Source of the DNA: Owenia fusiformis
Taxonomy: Eukaryota; Annelida; Polychaeta; Sabellida; Oweniidae
DNA: 64,000 nt
Assembly (NCBI GenBank): GCA_903813345.2
Contig: CAIIXF020000008.1
Coordinates: 33,568,867-33,632,866 of the forward strand
Direction of reading: 5' to 3'
In this document: positions 36,099-46,770 of the stretch, piece after piece
How positions within the stretch are numbered: the stretch's first letter is position 1
Layout: each line of letters opens with the position of its first letter
Notes under the pieces: model-generated
Database searches by the model: none
Seen by the model: only the letters and a program-made list of their open reading frames with translations
What the model was told of the DNA's origin: nothing
Position numbers and translations under genes: made by a program

Positions 36099-36436
36099 GG
36101 TCGTTCAACACGGTCGTAAATTTACGTCAGTAAGGTCGTATAACACGGTCGTAAGGTTGTAAATTTACGTCAGTAAGGTCGTATAACACGGTCGTAAGGT
36201 CGTAAATTTACGTCAGTAAGGTCGTAATAACACGGTTGCAACGTCGTAAATTTACACGGTCGTAAGGTCGTACATTTACGTCAGTAAGGTCGTATAACAC
36301 GGTCGTAAGGTCGTAAATTTGTCGTAAATTTACGTCAGTAAGGTCGTATAACACGGTCGTAAGGTCGTAAATTTACGTCAGTAAGGTCGTAATAACACGG
36401 TCGTAAGGTCGTAGCCTAAATTAACGTCAGTAAGGT
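36099..36436. repeat. 43 bp minisatellite
   Basis: The unit reads CACGGTCGTAAGGTCGTAAA then TTTACGTCAGTAAGGTCGTATAA, about seven to eight imperfect copies. Each holds the palindrome GTAAATTTAC next to a CRE-like TACGTCA and several GGTCGTAA sub-repeats. It lies just outside the right 2.5 kb arm. Confidence 0.85.
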
Positions 36437-36996
36437 CAAAAATCTAGCGGATCGGCGCCCCATATTGAAACTGAAAAATCTATGATCCCCAGAGTTTAAA
36501 ATGGCGCAAAGTTCAGATCATGATCATGTAGATCTTACTTCCAGATTATTTTTTTGCAAAACAGTGGGATCCGCAGGTTTAACCTCCACTTGTCTGGTCA
36601 TATCTAGCACATTTCGCCGGATTCTTTTAAGAAACTGCGAAGTTTCCGAATTTTCAGATCGCACCGCCATTTTAACTTTTTGTAGGAGCATTCATTTACA
36701 GAAATCATGTATAAGTCATTTCGCATAATAAGATCGTGTGATTCAGTTTAATCGGGCGCTCCCAAATTGGTACATAGCGGGGGGAAGAAGGAGGTACGGA
36801 TTCTGGTCACCTGCTTACGAGGATGCATATTGACTGACTGTAACATGATCAATGCCCAATTAGCTAGGTGAAAAGAACTGTGCAAGCAAATTAAAAATCT
36901 TAGAATTTAATCAAGGCACAGTTCTTTATTATATAACAATTCATGATTTAATATTCATTAGGTGTACTTGTATCATCATTGTATTGGTAATTAGAA
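36437..36996. other. No confident gene
   Basis: A 75-residue plus frame at 36501-36728 starts AAAATGGCGCAAAG, a good start context, but has no family signature and no clear splice donor. AAATGGC-type motifs at both sides may belong to a repeat. Confidence 0.35.
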
Positions 36997-38098
36997 CGAG
37001 GGGAAAGTCTACCCGCCTATATACAACCTACCGCCGAGCAAAGATCCGAAGATAACTGAAAATGTACGTAAGGGATAAGTTAATAGACTCCTGTTTATGT
37101 ATTGAATTTCTCAATATGAGAAATAGATAAAACACAGATTGTTTGTAACGGATATAGTTGTTGTTCCAGGCACTCACGTTTGCAGAATAATGAGGACTTA
37201 ATGCAATATTTTCTATCAAATCGCTAAATTCAACTTCTAAATATTAGAATGATGTTTTACATCTTAAATAAGTAAAAACCATGGCCGTATTTACTCCATT
37301 TGATTCAAAGATACAATAGGTGCAAATATATCACATTTGCTTTACTGCCATACGTTGCATATCATTGAAATCACCGTTGCATGCGTAGTATTTTCTCCAA
37401 CTTTGTAAAAACATTGACTGACCAATGATTCGCGCGTACGACCACAATCTAAAGGGGTCGGAGGATGCGATAACTATGATTTCTTTTAAGTTTGTCATTA
37501 TTTTGATAAGGAACTGTTTTAAAGTAACACATATTCTTTCCAGGTTAATCTATAAATCTATAAATCAATGGCCGAGTCGGCAAGTAAGTGGGGATTTTTG
37601 TCTTTTATGCAACTTTATGCGCTTGTGTGTGGATTATGCGGGCAAAGGTAAAATATGCGGAATTACGCTGCGGGCGCGTAATCGCATAAAACTGAGGGGA
37701 CAGTAAGATGTTCTAGCAGGCGGAATTGGCCTAGAATTATAGTTGAAGTATATTTTTATGTCCAAATTAAGAGATAAGTAAAACGTTAATGGTTTTCGGT
37801 TTGTTTTCTCATCCATATTCAATTTAATTGATAACGAGCCATACATAAGACATACCTGGGTTGGTAAATGCATTTCATATGCATAAATTCCATCGCATAA
37901 TTTGAGATTTTTCTTGCATAAAACTAAGGGGACAGATCTTAGTGACGATTCTAACCATCCAAGGAAATTGATAGTGGCCCAATATTACCTTTATTGTCCA
38001 TTTTCCTATGAAGTTTAGTTTACCAAACATTGGATTGGCGGTATTAGCGTGTCCTACTTGGCGGTAGGTTGTATATAGGCGGGTAGACTTTCCCCTCG
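36997..38098. mobile_element. TIR element of 1.1 kb
   Basis: 41 bp terminal inverted repeats, starting CGAGGGGAAAGTCTACCCGC at 36997 and mirrored to 38098. No clear target duplication. Inside, GCATAAAACTGAGGGGACAG (about 37683) recurs as GCATAAAACTAAGGGGACAG (about 37917). No transposase is visible, so it is probably non-autonomous. Confidence 0.8.
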
Positions 38099-38939
38099 TG
38101 ATTATGGGATTAAAATGATTGAAGACAGGCGGAACATATTTGTCTCTATAAACAGATTTAGTGGTTCTTAGTATCGTTAGGTGAATTTTCATTTCATTTT
38201 GGAGTTTCCGTTGTCTCCAAAGTCTTGTCAGTGTATTTACAGATAAACTCCCGGACGCACTCCCTAATATGTACATGTGATGTAGATTATGAGCGAGTGA
38301 CGCATTCTGAGCGGTTGCGCCATACTCACGCGGACTGTGAGTCTCATACTTACCCGTTTTTCTTGAAACTTGTTATATTCAAAGCAAAACAAAATTGCGT
38401 TTCTGTTGGTACATTGCTTTATAATAAAGAGTCCCTCGTTTTAGCAGCGTTTTGGTTCCCAGTTGTGAGAAGTGCATATCTACAGTACATATGTTAATTC
38501 AATTACACCCTTGCTGAAATCCTCATTTTCTCAGAAGAACTCAAGTTGATTGAGTCTCAACAAGCTGACAAGTAGATTCATGTTGGTGAGTATTAGTCCG
38601 GAAGAAATATGGGGTATTTTGAGGATCATTCGTTTTCTTCGGATTACTATAGCAACAGTAATAGAACATTATTTCTTGCCTTAGAAATGCATTATTTTGT
38701 TTGGTATCATGTTGTCTTCATAGTCTTGATTCTTAAACTATCTGAAGCACATAGCATGATTAGAAGTGATGATAAAATAATCCATCATGTCATTTATGTA
38801 ATATGTCTAACATTTCATTTGCTATGGCAACATCACTTGATAATTAGGTTCTTACATTTCACTTTCTTTAATGAGTATAAAGGTGGTTCAAAATAAATAT
38901 TATGCACCTTAAAGATGAAACCATGTTTCTTCTGAAGTA
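38099..38939. other. No gene seen
   Basis: Two plus-strand frames of 90 and 95 residues (38225-38497, 38609-38896) lack protein features and good splice context. Confidence 0.4.
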
Positions 38940-39358
38940 CGAGGGGTGATCAATAAGTAATGGACGCTTTTTTACACAGATGCTTTTTATAGACCAATCC
39001 CTTCGATTTTCTTACCAGTGATACATCATTCAATTATCTATCAACTCTGAGGATTTGAAGACAATAATATAATACATGTTGATATATCCTTATGTCCGTG
39101 AAGGAGGTACAGGTAACCCGGGACCGACATTTACGTCAGATATTCTGAAGCTATTTTAGATTGTTTAACGCAATGCAGTTGAATGCTGGCTGAACAAAAC
39201 AAACCATTATGGTCATGAATTACCCCATTTTGTTATGCTATAGTTGATTTTGAATATTTTATCATCACTATGTGGTATTCATGCCACATTCATTCCACAG
39301 GGCCCTCTAAATAGGTTCCATCAAGTGCTACATGTACACAATTCTTCATCCTCTTAAC

Positions 39359-39652
39359 TCAAGATTGTGAGACAAGGCTGAATCCATTCTCTGACATGGT
39401 AGCAAGATGCAGTTGCACGGGTTGTTTTATTTCATCAATGTCAATAAACCTGCGTCCTTTTTCTATAGAAATAAGTATTATAGAAATAAACAAGTCACAT
39501 GTGAGCAGATCTGGACAATATGGTGCATTGGCCAAGGGCTCAATTTTGAGGTCCAGGGATATTGTTTTCTGAACATTTTGAGATCTGTAGGCAGGTGCAT
39601 TGTCCATATGGAGGAGGTTGTTCCCTTCTATCACCACCCCTTTCTTCCACAA
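39359..39652 (-). pseudogene. Mariner transposase, C-terminal fragment
   Basis: The residues LLHMDNAPAYRSQNV and APYCPDLLTCDLF match the second and third catalytic aspartate blocks of mariner transposases (HDNAPAH and PYSPDLAPCD types). The spacing between the two aspartates suits the DD34D class. GRRFIDIDEI is the usual C-terminal helix region. The N-terminal DNA-binding domain and first aspartate are missing, with the frame cut near the nested insertion at 39733. Not functional. Confidence 0.8.
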
Positions 39653-40135
39653 TGCTTTCTCAAATAGACCTGCAAACCCCTTCCATACAACACTCTGACA
39701 TTACAATACTTTCTGTTTATGCGTTACCAGTCCAGAGCTGTCAAGTGTCCCGCGAATTTGATCAAAATTAGGCTAATTCGTGTGTCCCGCATTGTCCCGC
39801 GAAGTCCCGCAAAATGTAGCTTTGACCTCCGCGAATTTCCGAAATTGTTGCAATCCCCTATATTTTGATTATCTTATCTTATATAAGAAGCTAAGTTTTT
39901 GCACTTTTGAGGAGTAAAGTTTACCTAATTTTAAGTACCTAGCATGCTGTTGTTTGGTATCAAAATAAAGGGGAAGGGTTCAACTTTCATTTTAATTACG
40001 AAAATAGGGATGTAGGTCACAAATAGTTCCAACGTTGGCCTTTCAGCCTTTTAATTACCCGTGTGGCCTTCATCTCAGAACTGAGCAAATGTTAGCAAAC
40101 GCGAGTTACAATAAATGTACGCTGATATCTAGAAA

Positions 40136-40996
40136 GGCTTTGTATAAAAAACCGGGTACCGGGTAGTAAATCCTCCATGCTTGGTTCAAACTTGGTACCC
40201 GGTCAAAAAACGGGTACCCAAAAAACGAAAAATACGAATATATAACATAATTAGATTATGAGAAAACGTGTAAGATTTGTTTTGAATTTGCAAAAATGTA
40301 TGTAACATGATTCAAAATTGAGCTAGAAGCTTCAAATAAAAAGCATATTTTAAGGCACTTTTCTTCCTCTATCGTTATGGCCATATTTTCATTGGTTATG
40401 GGGGGGGGGTGCGATCGCACCATCGCACCCTCTCCTGGCTACGCCTATGACATTGTAAGACATAACAATTTACAATTCAGTGGACATTTTGTCATAAATT
40501 GGGATAACTTAAATTATGATTAATAATCAAAATCTTACACGTTGCATCATGCAAATTAACACACGTCACCTCTCTGCTAAAGCAACGATAGCTATTTACA
40601 GATTTAAATCATAATCAAAACAATTCACGTACCAACATACGAACTATTGAAAATAGAGTAAGATTGATTTGTCTTGTTTTTCAAATCGTCTTACAATGTC
40701 ATTGGCGTAGCCAGGTGGGGGTGCACCCCCCCCCCTTCATTACCAATGGAAATATGACCAAGATGATAGAGGAAGAAAAGAGCCTTAAAATGCTTTTTAT
40801 TTGAAGCTTCTAGCTCAATTTTGAAGGAAGTTACATACATTTTTGTAAATTCAAAACAAATCTTACACGTTTTCTAATGATCTAATTATGTTGTGTATTC
40901 GTATATTTCGTTTTTTGGTTTTTTTTCGACCGGGTACCAAGTTTGAACCCAGCATGGAGGATTTACTACCCAGTACCCGGTTTTTTATACAAACCC
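40136..40996. mobile_element. Foldback/MULE-like element with 10 bp target duplication
   Basis: TIRs start GGCTTTGTATAAAAAACCGG and are mirrored at the right end. The arms are about 320 bp and include ACCGGGTACC motifs and CTGGCTACGCC near the centre. TATCTAGAAA is repeated exactly at 40126-40135 and 40997-41006. A 9-10 bp duplication points to the Mutator superfamily. No transposase. Confidence 0.85.
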
Positions 40997-41424
40997 TATC
41001 TAGAAAATTAACCTCATTCCCTATAATTTGATGTAGATTAATCGAACCCCTATATCATGGGCTTTCAATTGAAAGCCCATGCCTACAGTATATGAATAGG
41101 TACATTTTAATTTATTATATACCTCAAATGTATTCTTGATGCTCATTGGCTTATTCATGGTCACATGACATGGAATAGATGAACTAATTCCCTGGAAAGT
41201 CCTAAATCCCTGCTTTCGGGGAAGATGAATTGTACTAATCACCAGTTAGGCCATGTGACCAGTCAATAGTACATTTTATCTTCCCCAAATCTGAGATTAT
41301 AGGAGTTGAAAGGTAAAATGCCTTTAAATGCCAATAAGAACCTGTGAACATTTGATATTGAAATGAAAAGACTTCTCATTTTGTTTTTGTTTACAGAGTA
41401 ATTATCAGGTATATAATAAAACAA

Positions 41425-41563
41425 ATAGTGACTGCCACATTTTCGGGAAATAGTGTAAACATTTTCCTCTCGGGAATATCCTGTCCACTGACATGTCAGT
41501 GGACAGGATATTCCCTTGAGGAAAATATTTTGCACTATTTCCCTCAATGGCAGTCACTATTTG
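41425..41563. repeat. Palindrome with about 68 bp arms
   Basis: AAATAGTGACTGCCAC on the left and GTGGCAGTCACTATTT-like sequence on the right, with centre GTCCACTGACATGTCAGTGGAC. There is almost no loop. Confidence 0.85.
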
Positions 41564-43368
41564 TACAATATAACATTATGGGGGTAAGCGTTTCATAGTT
41601 GGTCACGACGCCAGAAGTGCAAAGTATTGTTCCGAATTTTTGAATTTCGTGTTAGATTACGGTAATCACACCTGAAGCATGGTTTTTGTTTTTGATAAAT
41701 TACAATAAAGTTTAATAATATTCCTATGCGTATTTTGTGAAATTGTGTTGACGTTTATTTAAGTTACAATGTAACGGTGCATTATATTTGATTAATCAGT
41801 ATCTGAAAGTTTGATTTAAGTACTTTTTCACGCTTTTACATTAGTCCTAATCACGCAAATCCCTTGAATGTCCCGGGACATCCTGCAAATTTAGGTGGAT
41901 GTCCCGCGAAATCCCGCAAATTTAGGGCACTTTGTCTAAAAAATCTGTCCCTCTATGAAGTTTTTGGTGGTACACCTGTTAACTGTCCCGCAATTAGGGT
42001 GTTTGTCCCTCGAATGGTCCCGCGAAATCCCGCGAATTTGATAAAAAAAATCTCCTATTAGCGCAATCACGCAAATCCCATAAATGTCCCGCAAAATCCC
42101 GCGAATTTAGTAGATGTCCCGCAAAATCCCGCGAATTTTGGGCACTGGGTCTAAAAAATCTGTCCCGCGAGAAAATCTTTAGGGGTTGACAGTACTGCCA
42201 GTCAGCAAAAAAATTTAAACAACACAACACTTGTTGTATATGAAACGTTCAAATCTAACTGAAATTTACCAAACTGGCTAAAAACTGAATATGTGACGTA
42301 AATGTCGGTCCCGGGGTACCTGTACCTCCTTCACGGAAATAAGGATATATCAACAATATGTATTATATATTTTATCTTCAAATCTTCAGAATTGATAGAT
42401 AATTCTCGAAATCGCTGTTCCCTCTTCAAAAGAGGAGACGCGAAAATCTTTCCTTATAAGGTCAAAATATTTCCCATGATGCAGTTCGCGGAGGAACAAA
42501 TTTATACTTCCTTGTTTTCCCTCATAGGTTTAACATGGGGATTTTCAGACCTATTTTTCAAACGATATATTCGTTCATATTCCCGTACGAGGGTACAGAA
42601 AAAATTATTAGAAACGATTGATCTCTTATTAATCTTAATATAACAGCTATTTCTTTCATTGTATTGATTCATAGCGTGGTGGAAACGATGATTGAAAAGT
42701 GAGAAAATATTCCGGAAGAGAAGGTCACATGATATCAGTTGATTAGTCGCCATATTGGAAAAAACAATTCCATTCGACTTTCAATACTTTCATGCCAATC
42801 TTACCGCACTACAAACTGCAACATCGATGCAACAACTGAATAAAAGTATTCATCTTCAAATTACATCATAGAGTTACGTTGAAAACCTACAAATAACTGA
42901 GCAGTAGACCAAAGAAGAAGCGTCGCTATTATCTAGGTCACTCTGTTCAGTGGTCCGAAAGCAAAGCTATAGTACTCGTTTCCGAATTTTGTTGTTCATT
43001 CTACAATCTTTTATTGATTAAACTCGGTATACTGACTATTAAAGCAATGACAAAGAAGAATAATTCCGATGTTATCATTGTTTTATTTAGCGTTCGGGTG
43101 TAAAAACAAAATTGAGTAATTAGTTTGATTTAGAACTATCGGTCACGCAAATTCTACGCGAAATGCATAGTGAGAAAATATTGACCAATCAAATTTTGTC
43201 CTTTTTGAGTGCTTTTTCAGTACATATTTGCGAACGTTCTGATTCAAAGAGCGAATCGCGAAAGGGAGAATTGAATGATGTATCACTGGTAGGAAAATCA
43301 AAGGGATTGGTCCATAAAAAGTATCTGTGTGAAAAAGCGCGTCCATTACTTATTGATGACCCCTCGTA

Positions 43369-44107
43369 AATAGTCACATAAATCTGTTAGAAAATTCTAC
43401 AACTTTATCTTACTCCCTCACCACAGCCCCCAAAGTTGGACAATTCGGGAAAACTGGCAGAAAACATTCAATTCCTAGGTTCAAATTAATAATGCATTGG
43501 GATTGAACATTAATTAGTATCCAAAAAACCACTGACTTTGCTTGATATAACAATATGAAGATTTCAATTATTTTACACTCAAAAGTATTTTATAATTTAG
43601 AACACTAGCCCATAAAATGTTAAAAGATGGTTATGGTCAATTTTATCATTTTGCAGCATTCAATAGAAGCATGTATCATTAGACAAAAGATCAATGCGTT
43701 CAAAACATTTTCACTGTAATTCATTCATTACTATAATATAGTATATAGGAGGCTTATATGGAGACTGCACATTTTATTTATATTTAAGTTTTATATCTAG
43801 TACATGTATCATAATGAAATCTAACGTTATCATACAGTAGGGAGGTTGGCATAGTCTAGACATTGACATAATGTCTAATTATAACAACCATTAATTTTTC
43901 ACATCTGAGCAATCAGACTATGATGTTATCATGAATGAGTAAGTTCTATATGAACGTTTTATATTTTGTACATGTATGATAATGAAATCTAATGTTAGCA
44001 GGCCTATTCTACATACATGCACATTGCTTTCATTTACCGAGCGTTCGGTGTATCCAAACCAGAGATTTTCAGCAGGCCTATTCTACGTATATGTACGTTG
44101 CTTTCAT
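43369..44107. other. 3' flank of the class A receptor gene
   Basis: No gene. AGCAGGCCTATTCTAC starts two direct copies of a 74 bp-spaced repeat (43997 and 44071), the second running up to the receptor stop codon region. Confidence 0.5.
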
Positions 44108-45187
44108 TTACATGTATGTAATTTCATGATCAATAGCCTTTTGTGGAACTTTCCAAATACGCATGCCGAACGCATTTTTCATGTTTCTTGGTAGATTTTC
44201 TCGATTACCTCTACAGAAAAGGGATTTCAAATCCCTACGAAACTTCTGGCCAGTTAAGGCATAAATGTAAAAGTTAACAGCGTTGTTGCTGAGCCAAATC
44301 ATCACAGTTGTTTTGTTTACCAAGAGACGACTTGCTTTACTCCAGGCATTATTTTCTGTGTAGATGAATGTCCCCATAACTTCCCAGATGTAAAACGGCG
44401 ACGTGAGCACAATGAAGGCAATGGAGACGGCTACCAGCATACGTGTTACCTGCCGGGCCTGGTAAGACCTAAATCTATGTAACGTGTCCCCCATATCCTT
44501 TAGTTTGTCCGGCCTACTCGCCTGGGAGAGAGTGCGGACTATCTTTGCGTTCAATGCGACCAATACCACGCATGGCAAGATCGCAGTCAACGCCATTGAT
44601 AGCCATGGGTACACTTTTGCGAGCAAATCCTCTGATGCGAATGTATCGCAAATCGCTATACCCGTCATTTTGTTTGTAACCTTGTTGCTGTACACATGGA
44701 ACGGGATGTTGAACGCTGTCATGACTACAACGATACCAATGATAGCTTTCCATGTGCGACTTATTGATGAGTAGCGCGTTACGTTCATCGGTGACGTAAC
44801 TGCCAAATACCTGTCAAACGTCATCGCTATGATGATGTAGACGGAGCAGCCATAATTAGTGATCGAGATGTATTTTCCCCATTTACAGCTCTCATTAGAT
44901 TGTTTACAATTTTCAATATTTTGCAAAAGCCAGCGTAAAAGACCAGAAACGAGGAGCCCAATTGTGTCGAATACTGCCAGAGCTCCCATGTAGTGAATAT
45001 AAGAGTTATTTCTATGATGCTTCAAACAGCTTACGCCGATGACAATGAGATTTCCTGGAATTCCAACACCAAGGAGTACGAGAGGCCAATAGAAATTAAT
45101 GATGCCGGCTATTTTTAACTCTGGATAGACGGATGGGTCGAAATCACCTGTTTTATTGGTGGAATTCATTGGAGGTCTCCTACACAT
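44108..45187 (-). CDS. Class A (rhodopsin-like) GPCR, peptide-receptor type, intronless
   Basis: A 359-residue plasma-membrane receptor in one exon. The N-terminus has glycosylation sites NST (8-10) and NKT (11-13). TM1 carries GIPGNLIVIG (42-51), TM2 LAVFD (70-74), Cys101 and Cys180 can form the conserved disulfide, DRYLAV is intact (125-130), TM6 has TSPFYIWE (262-269) in place of CWxP, and TM7 NAVNFYIYALTGQKFR (302-317) replaces NPxxY. Cys325 could be palmitoylated. The pattern fits the FMRFamide-receptor-like and related orphan receptors that are expanded in marine invertebrates. The ligand cannot be told from sequence. Met7 is an alternative start. The ATG at 45187 is followed by no other in-frame upstream candidate I could support. 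Confidence 0.9.
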   Translation of the reverse strand: MCRRPPMNSTNKTGDFDPSVYPELKIAGIINFYWPLVLLGVGIPGNLIVIGVSCLKHHRNNSYIHYMGALAVFDTIGLLVSGLLRWLLQNIENCKQSNESCKWGKYISITNYGCSVYIIIAMTFDRYLAVTSPMNVTRYSSISRTWKAIIGIVVVMTAFNIPFHVYSNKVTNKMTGIAICDTFASEDLLAKVYPWLSMALTAILPCVVLVALNAKIVRTLSQASRPDKLKDMGDTLHRFRSYQARQVTRMLVAVSIAFIVLTSPFYIWEVMGTFIYTENNAWSKASRLLVNKTTVMIWLSNNAVNFYIYALTGQKFRRDLKSLFCRGNRENLPRNMKNAFGMRIWKVPQKAIDHEITYM

Positions 45188-45985
45188 GTATTTGGGTTGT
45201 GGTTAAACGCAGCCTACGATCTCGCTATCTTGTTGCAAAATTAATTTCGTTCTGTAAGATATAAACGCTGCATCTAAAATTCAAAGTAACAGTAAAACAA
45301 TCATTACATTTAGCGAAATGAATACTTTTGGTTCGCAGTTTTTGCACTTAGCCTTCTTTAATACAGGGTGGATCAAAAAACTTTACTTCTTATAAAATGT
45401 GAAATGTATCACAAAGACATTGAGGAAACGCATACTCTCATTTATATTCGTAAAGTTTCATTTTATTATTCGTTAATCTACGAATATTTCTTTGCTTTCT
45501 GCAATAATTTATGGGTAATTTGCAAGATTGTTATTCGTAAAAATATATTTCTGCATAAAATAACAGGCAATTTATTTGAAATTTACGAATTATAAGCTGT
45601 AGTTGGCGAATCATAAATTGTTAGTTACAAATATTTCCAGTCCTTACAAACATAAAATGGACCCGATTTAGGGATTTATTTGTCTACTTGTTACATCATA
45701 TATGTATTTGTTACTTAGGCATTTTATTTGTAAACGTTACATAAATATTCGTGTAAGGGAATAATGAAGCAGTTATGACGCTATATTTATGGCAGTATGG
45801 TTGATCGGGTACGAATCTTAGAGACCAATAATCATCTCCAGGAGACAGGAATCTTTCCCAGTATTTCCACTTTTTAGACCAAATATCTAGGTACCTCTTG
45901 GTGACGCTCTTTCGTTTGAAAAATGTGTATAGCATTCGACGTGTACTTAAAAGCTAGCTTGGAAATATATTTTTGAAAAAGCACA
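45188..45985. other. 5' flank of the class A receptor gene
   Basis: No gene seen. ATACAGGGTGGATCAAAAAA at about 45363 resembles the ATACAGGGTGA at 4511 and may be the end of a dispersed element. Confidence 0.4.
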
Positions 45986-45994
45986 AGCTAAATT

Positions 45995-46444
45995 GGCTTT
46001 GTATAAAAAAAAACTTCTACCTCATAAGCACCTACCCACGTACGTTGGACATGATACAGTCTTAGAAGGGTTCAATTTTAAAGATCTTTGTTTATTAAAT
46101 CTTAGTTTATGATGAATTATAAGACCCTTGATAGCAAGTTGCTACTACAGCCCAGCTGGGTACGATTCCCACTCGGCATAGAATTTAGCACACTTTCTTT
46201 CAATTTCTTGATCTGGCTTGTTGGACCTATGCTCGCGGTCGTGGAGCGCCCTCGGGTCATTACACATTACAATGCACCCATATGTCTTTATTTATGGATC
46301 TGTCATCCGTCTAGTCATAACATAAAGCCGGAATAGTAGAAATATTAATAATTAGACCTATTTTGAGATTTAAAAATCTTTAAAATTGAATGTACCACGT
46401 AGGTGGGTAGGTGGGTATGAGGTATCGGGTTTTTATACAAAGCC
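45995..46444. mobile_element. Small relative of the 40.1 kb foldback element
   Basis: TIRs GGCTTTGTATAAAAA at 45995 and mirrored at 46444. The arms include CACCTACCCACGTACG and CGTAGGTGGGTAGGTGGG. The flanks AGCTAAATT and AGCTAAAGA suggest a decayed 9 bp target duplication. 450 bp, no transposase. Confidence 0.75.
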
Positions 46445-46770
46445 AGCTAAAGAGCGAGGGAAAGTATCGCAACAGATTTTTGACAGTAAATAATTTTTTT
46501 CTAGTAGTTTCTGGCTGTACAAAAATGAATGCATATGAAAGGCCAATGTATAATCTTTAAGAAAAATTCAAAGAATGGTTTCAAGATCAATTGGATTATC
46601 TCATAAGCCATGTTTAATCCACCCATCAACAAGCTTTTTTTCAAAATACAATCGTCATTTTCACCATCGTCCCTCATTTTTTTTTACAATTTTCATGCAA
46701 AGTTACATTGTACTTGAACACATTTTTCATCACTTAAAATATATAAGGAACTCCTCGTGGATTAGGTTTA
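46445..46770. repeat. Left arm of an inverted repeat, partner at about 49900-50240
   Basis: GAGGGAAAGTATCGCAACAG, TTTCTGGCTGT, and ACATTGTACTTGAACACAT are all found reverse-complemented on the right. The arms are about 320 bp with roughly 80 percent similarity by eye. The enclosed 3.1 kb has no transposase. Confidence 0.75.

Larger units (their letters stand above)
39733..42197. mobile_element. hAT-like element with GTCCCGCGAA subterminal repeats
   Basis: The ends CAGAGCTGTCAA (39733) and TTGACAGTACTG (to 42197) are near-mirror. CCAGTC flanks both sides (39727-39732, 42198-42203), a 6 bp duplication shorter than the 8 bp usual for hAT. GTCCCGCGAATTT-type motifs repeat many times at 39745-39850 and 41860-42180, as subterminal repeats do. 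It contains the 861 bp foldback element and a palindrome at about 41425-41563. Confidence 0.65.
38940..43366 (-). mobile_element. Mariner-type DNA transposon, broken by nested insertions
   Basis: The termini CGAGGGGTGATCAATAAGTA (38940) and its reverse complement ending at 43366 are each bordered by TA, the usual Tc1/mariner target duplication. The inverted similarity continues inward (38940-39145 against parts of 42290-43366), interrupted on the right by about 850 bp of unrelated sequence. A transposase fragment on the minus strand and a nested element (39733-42197) lie inside. Confidence 0.85.

Noticed and set aside
36099-36436. CRISPR array
   Set aside because: Units are contiguous with no unique spacers, and the setting is eukaryotic. 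It is a minisatellite.
46150-46185. B-box-like GGGTACGATTCCCACTCGG
   Set aside because: Lies inside a foldback element, with no A box at the right distance.
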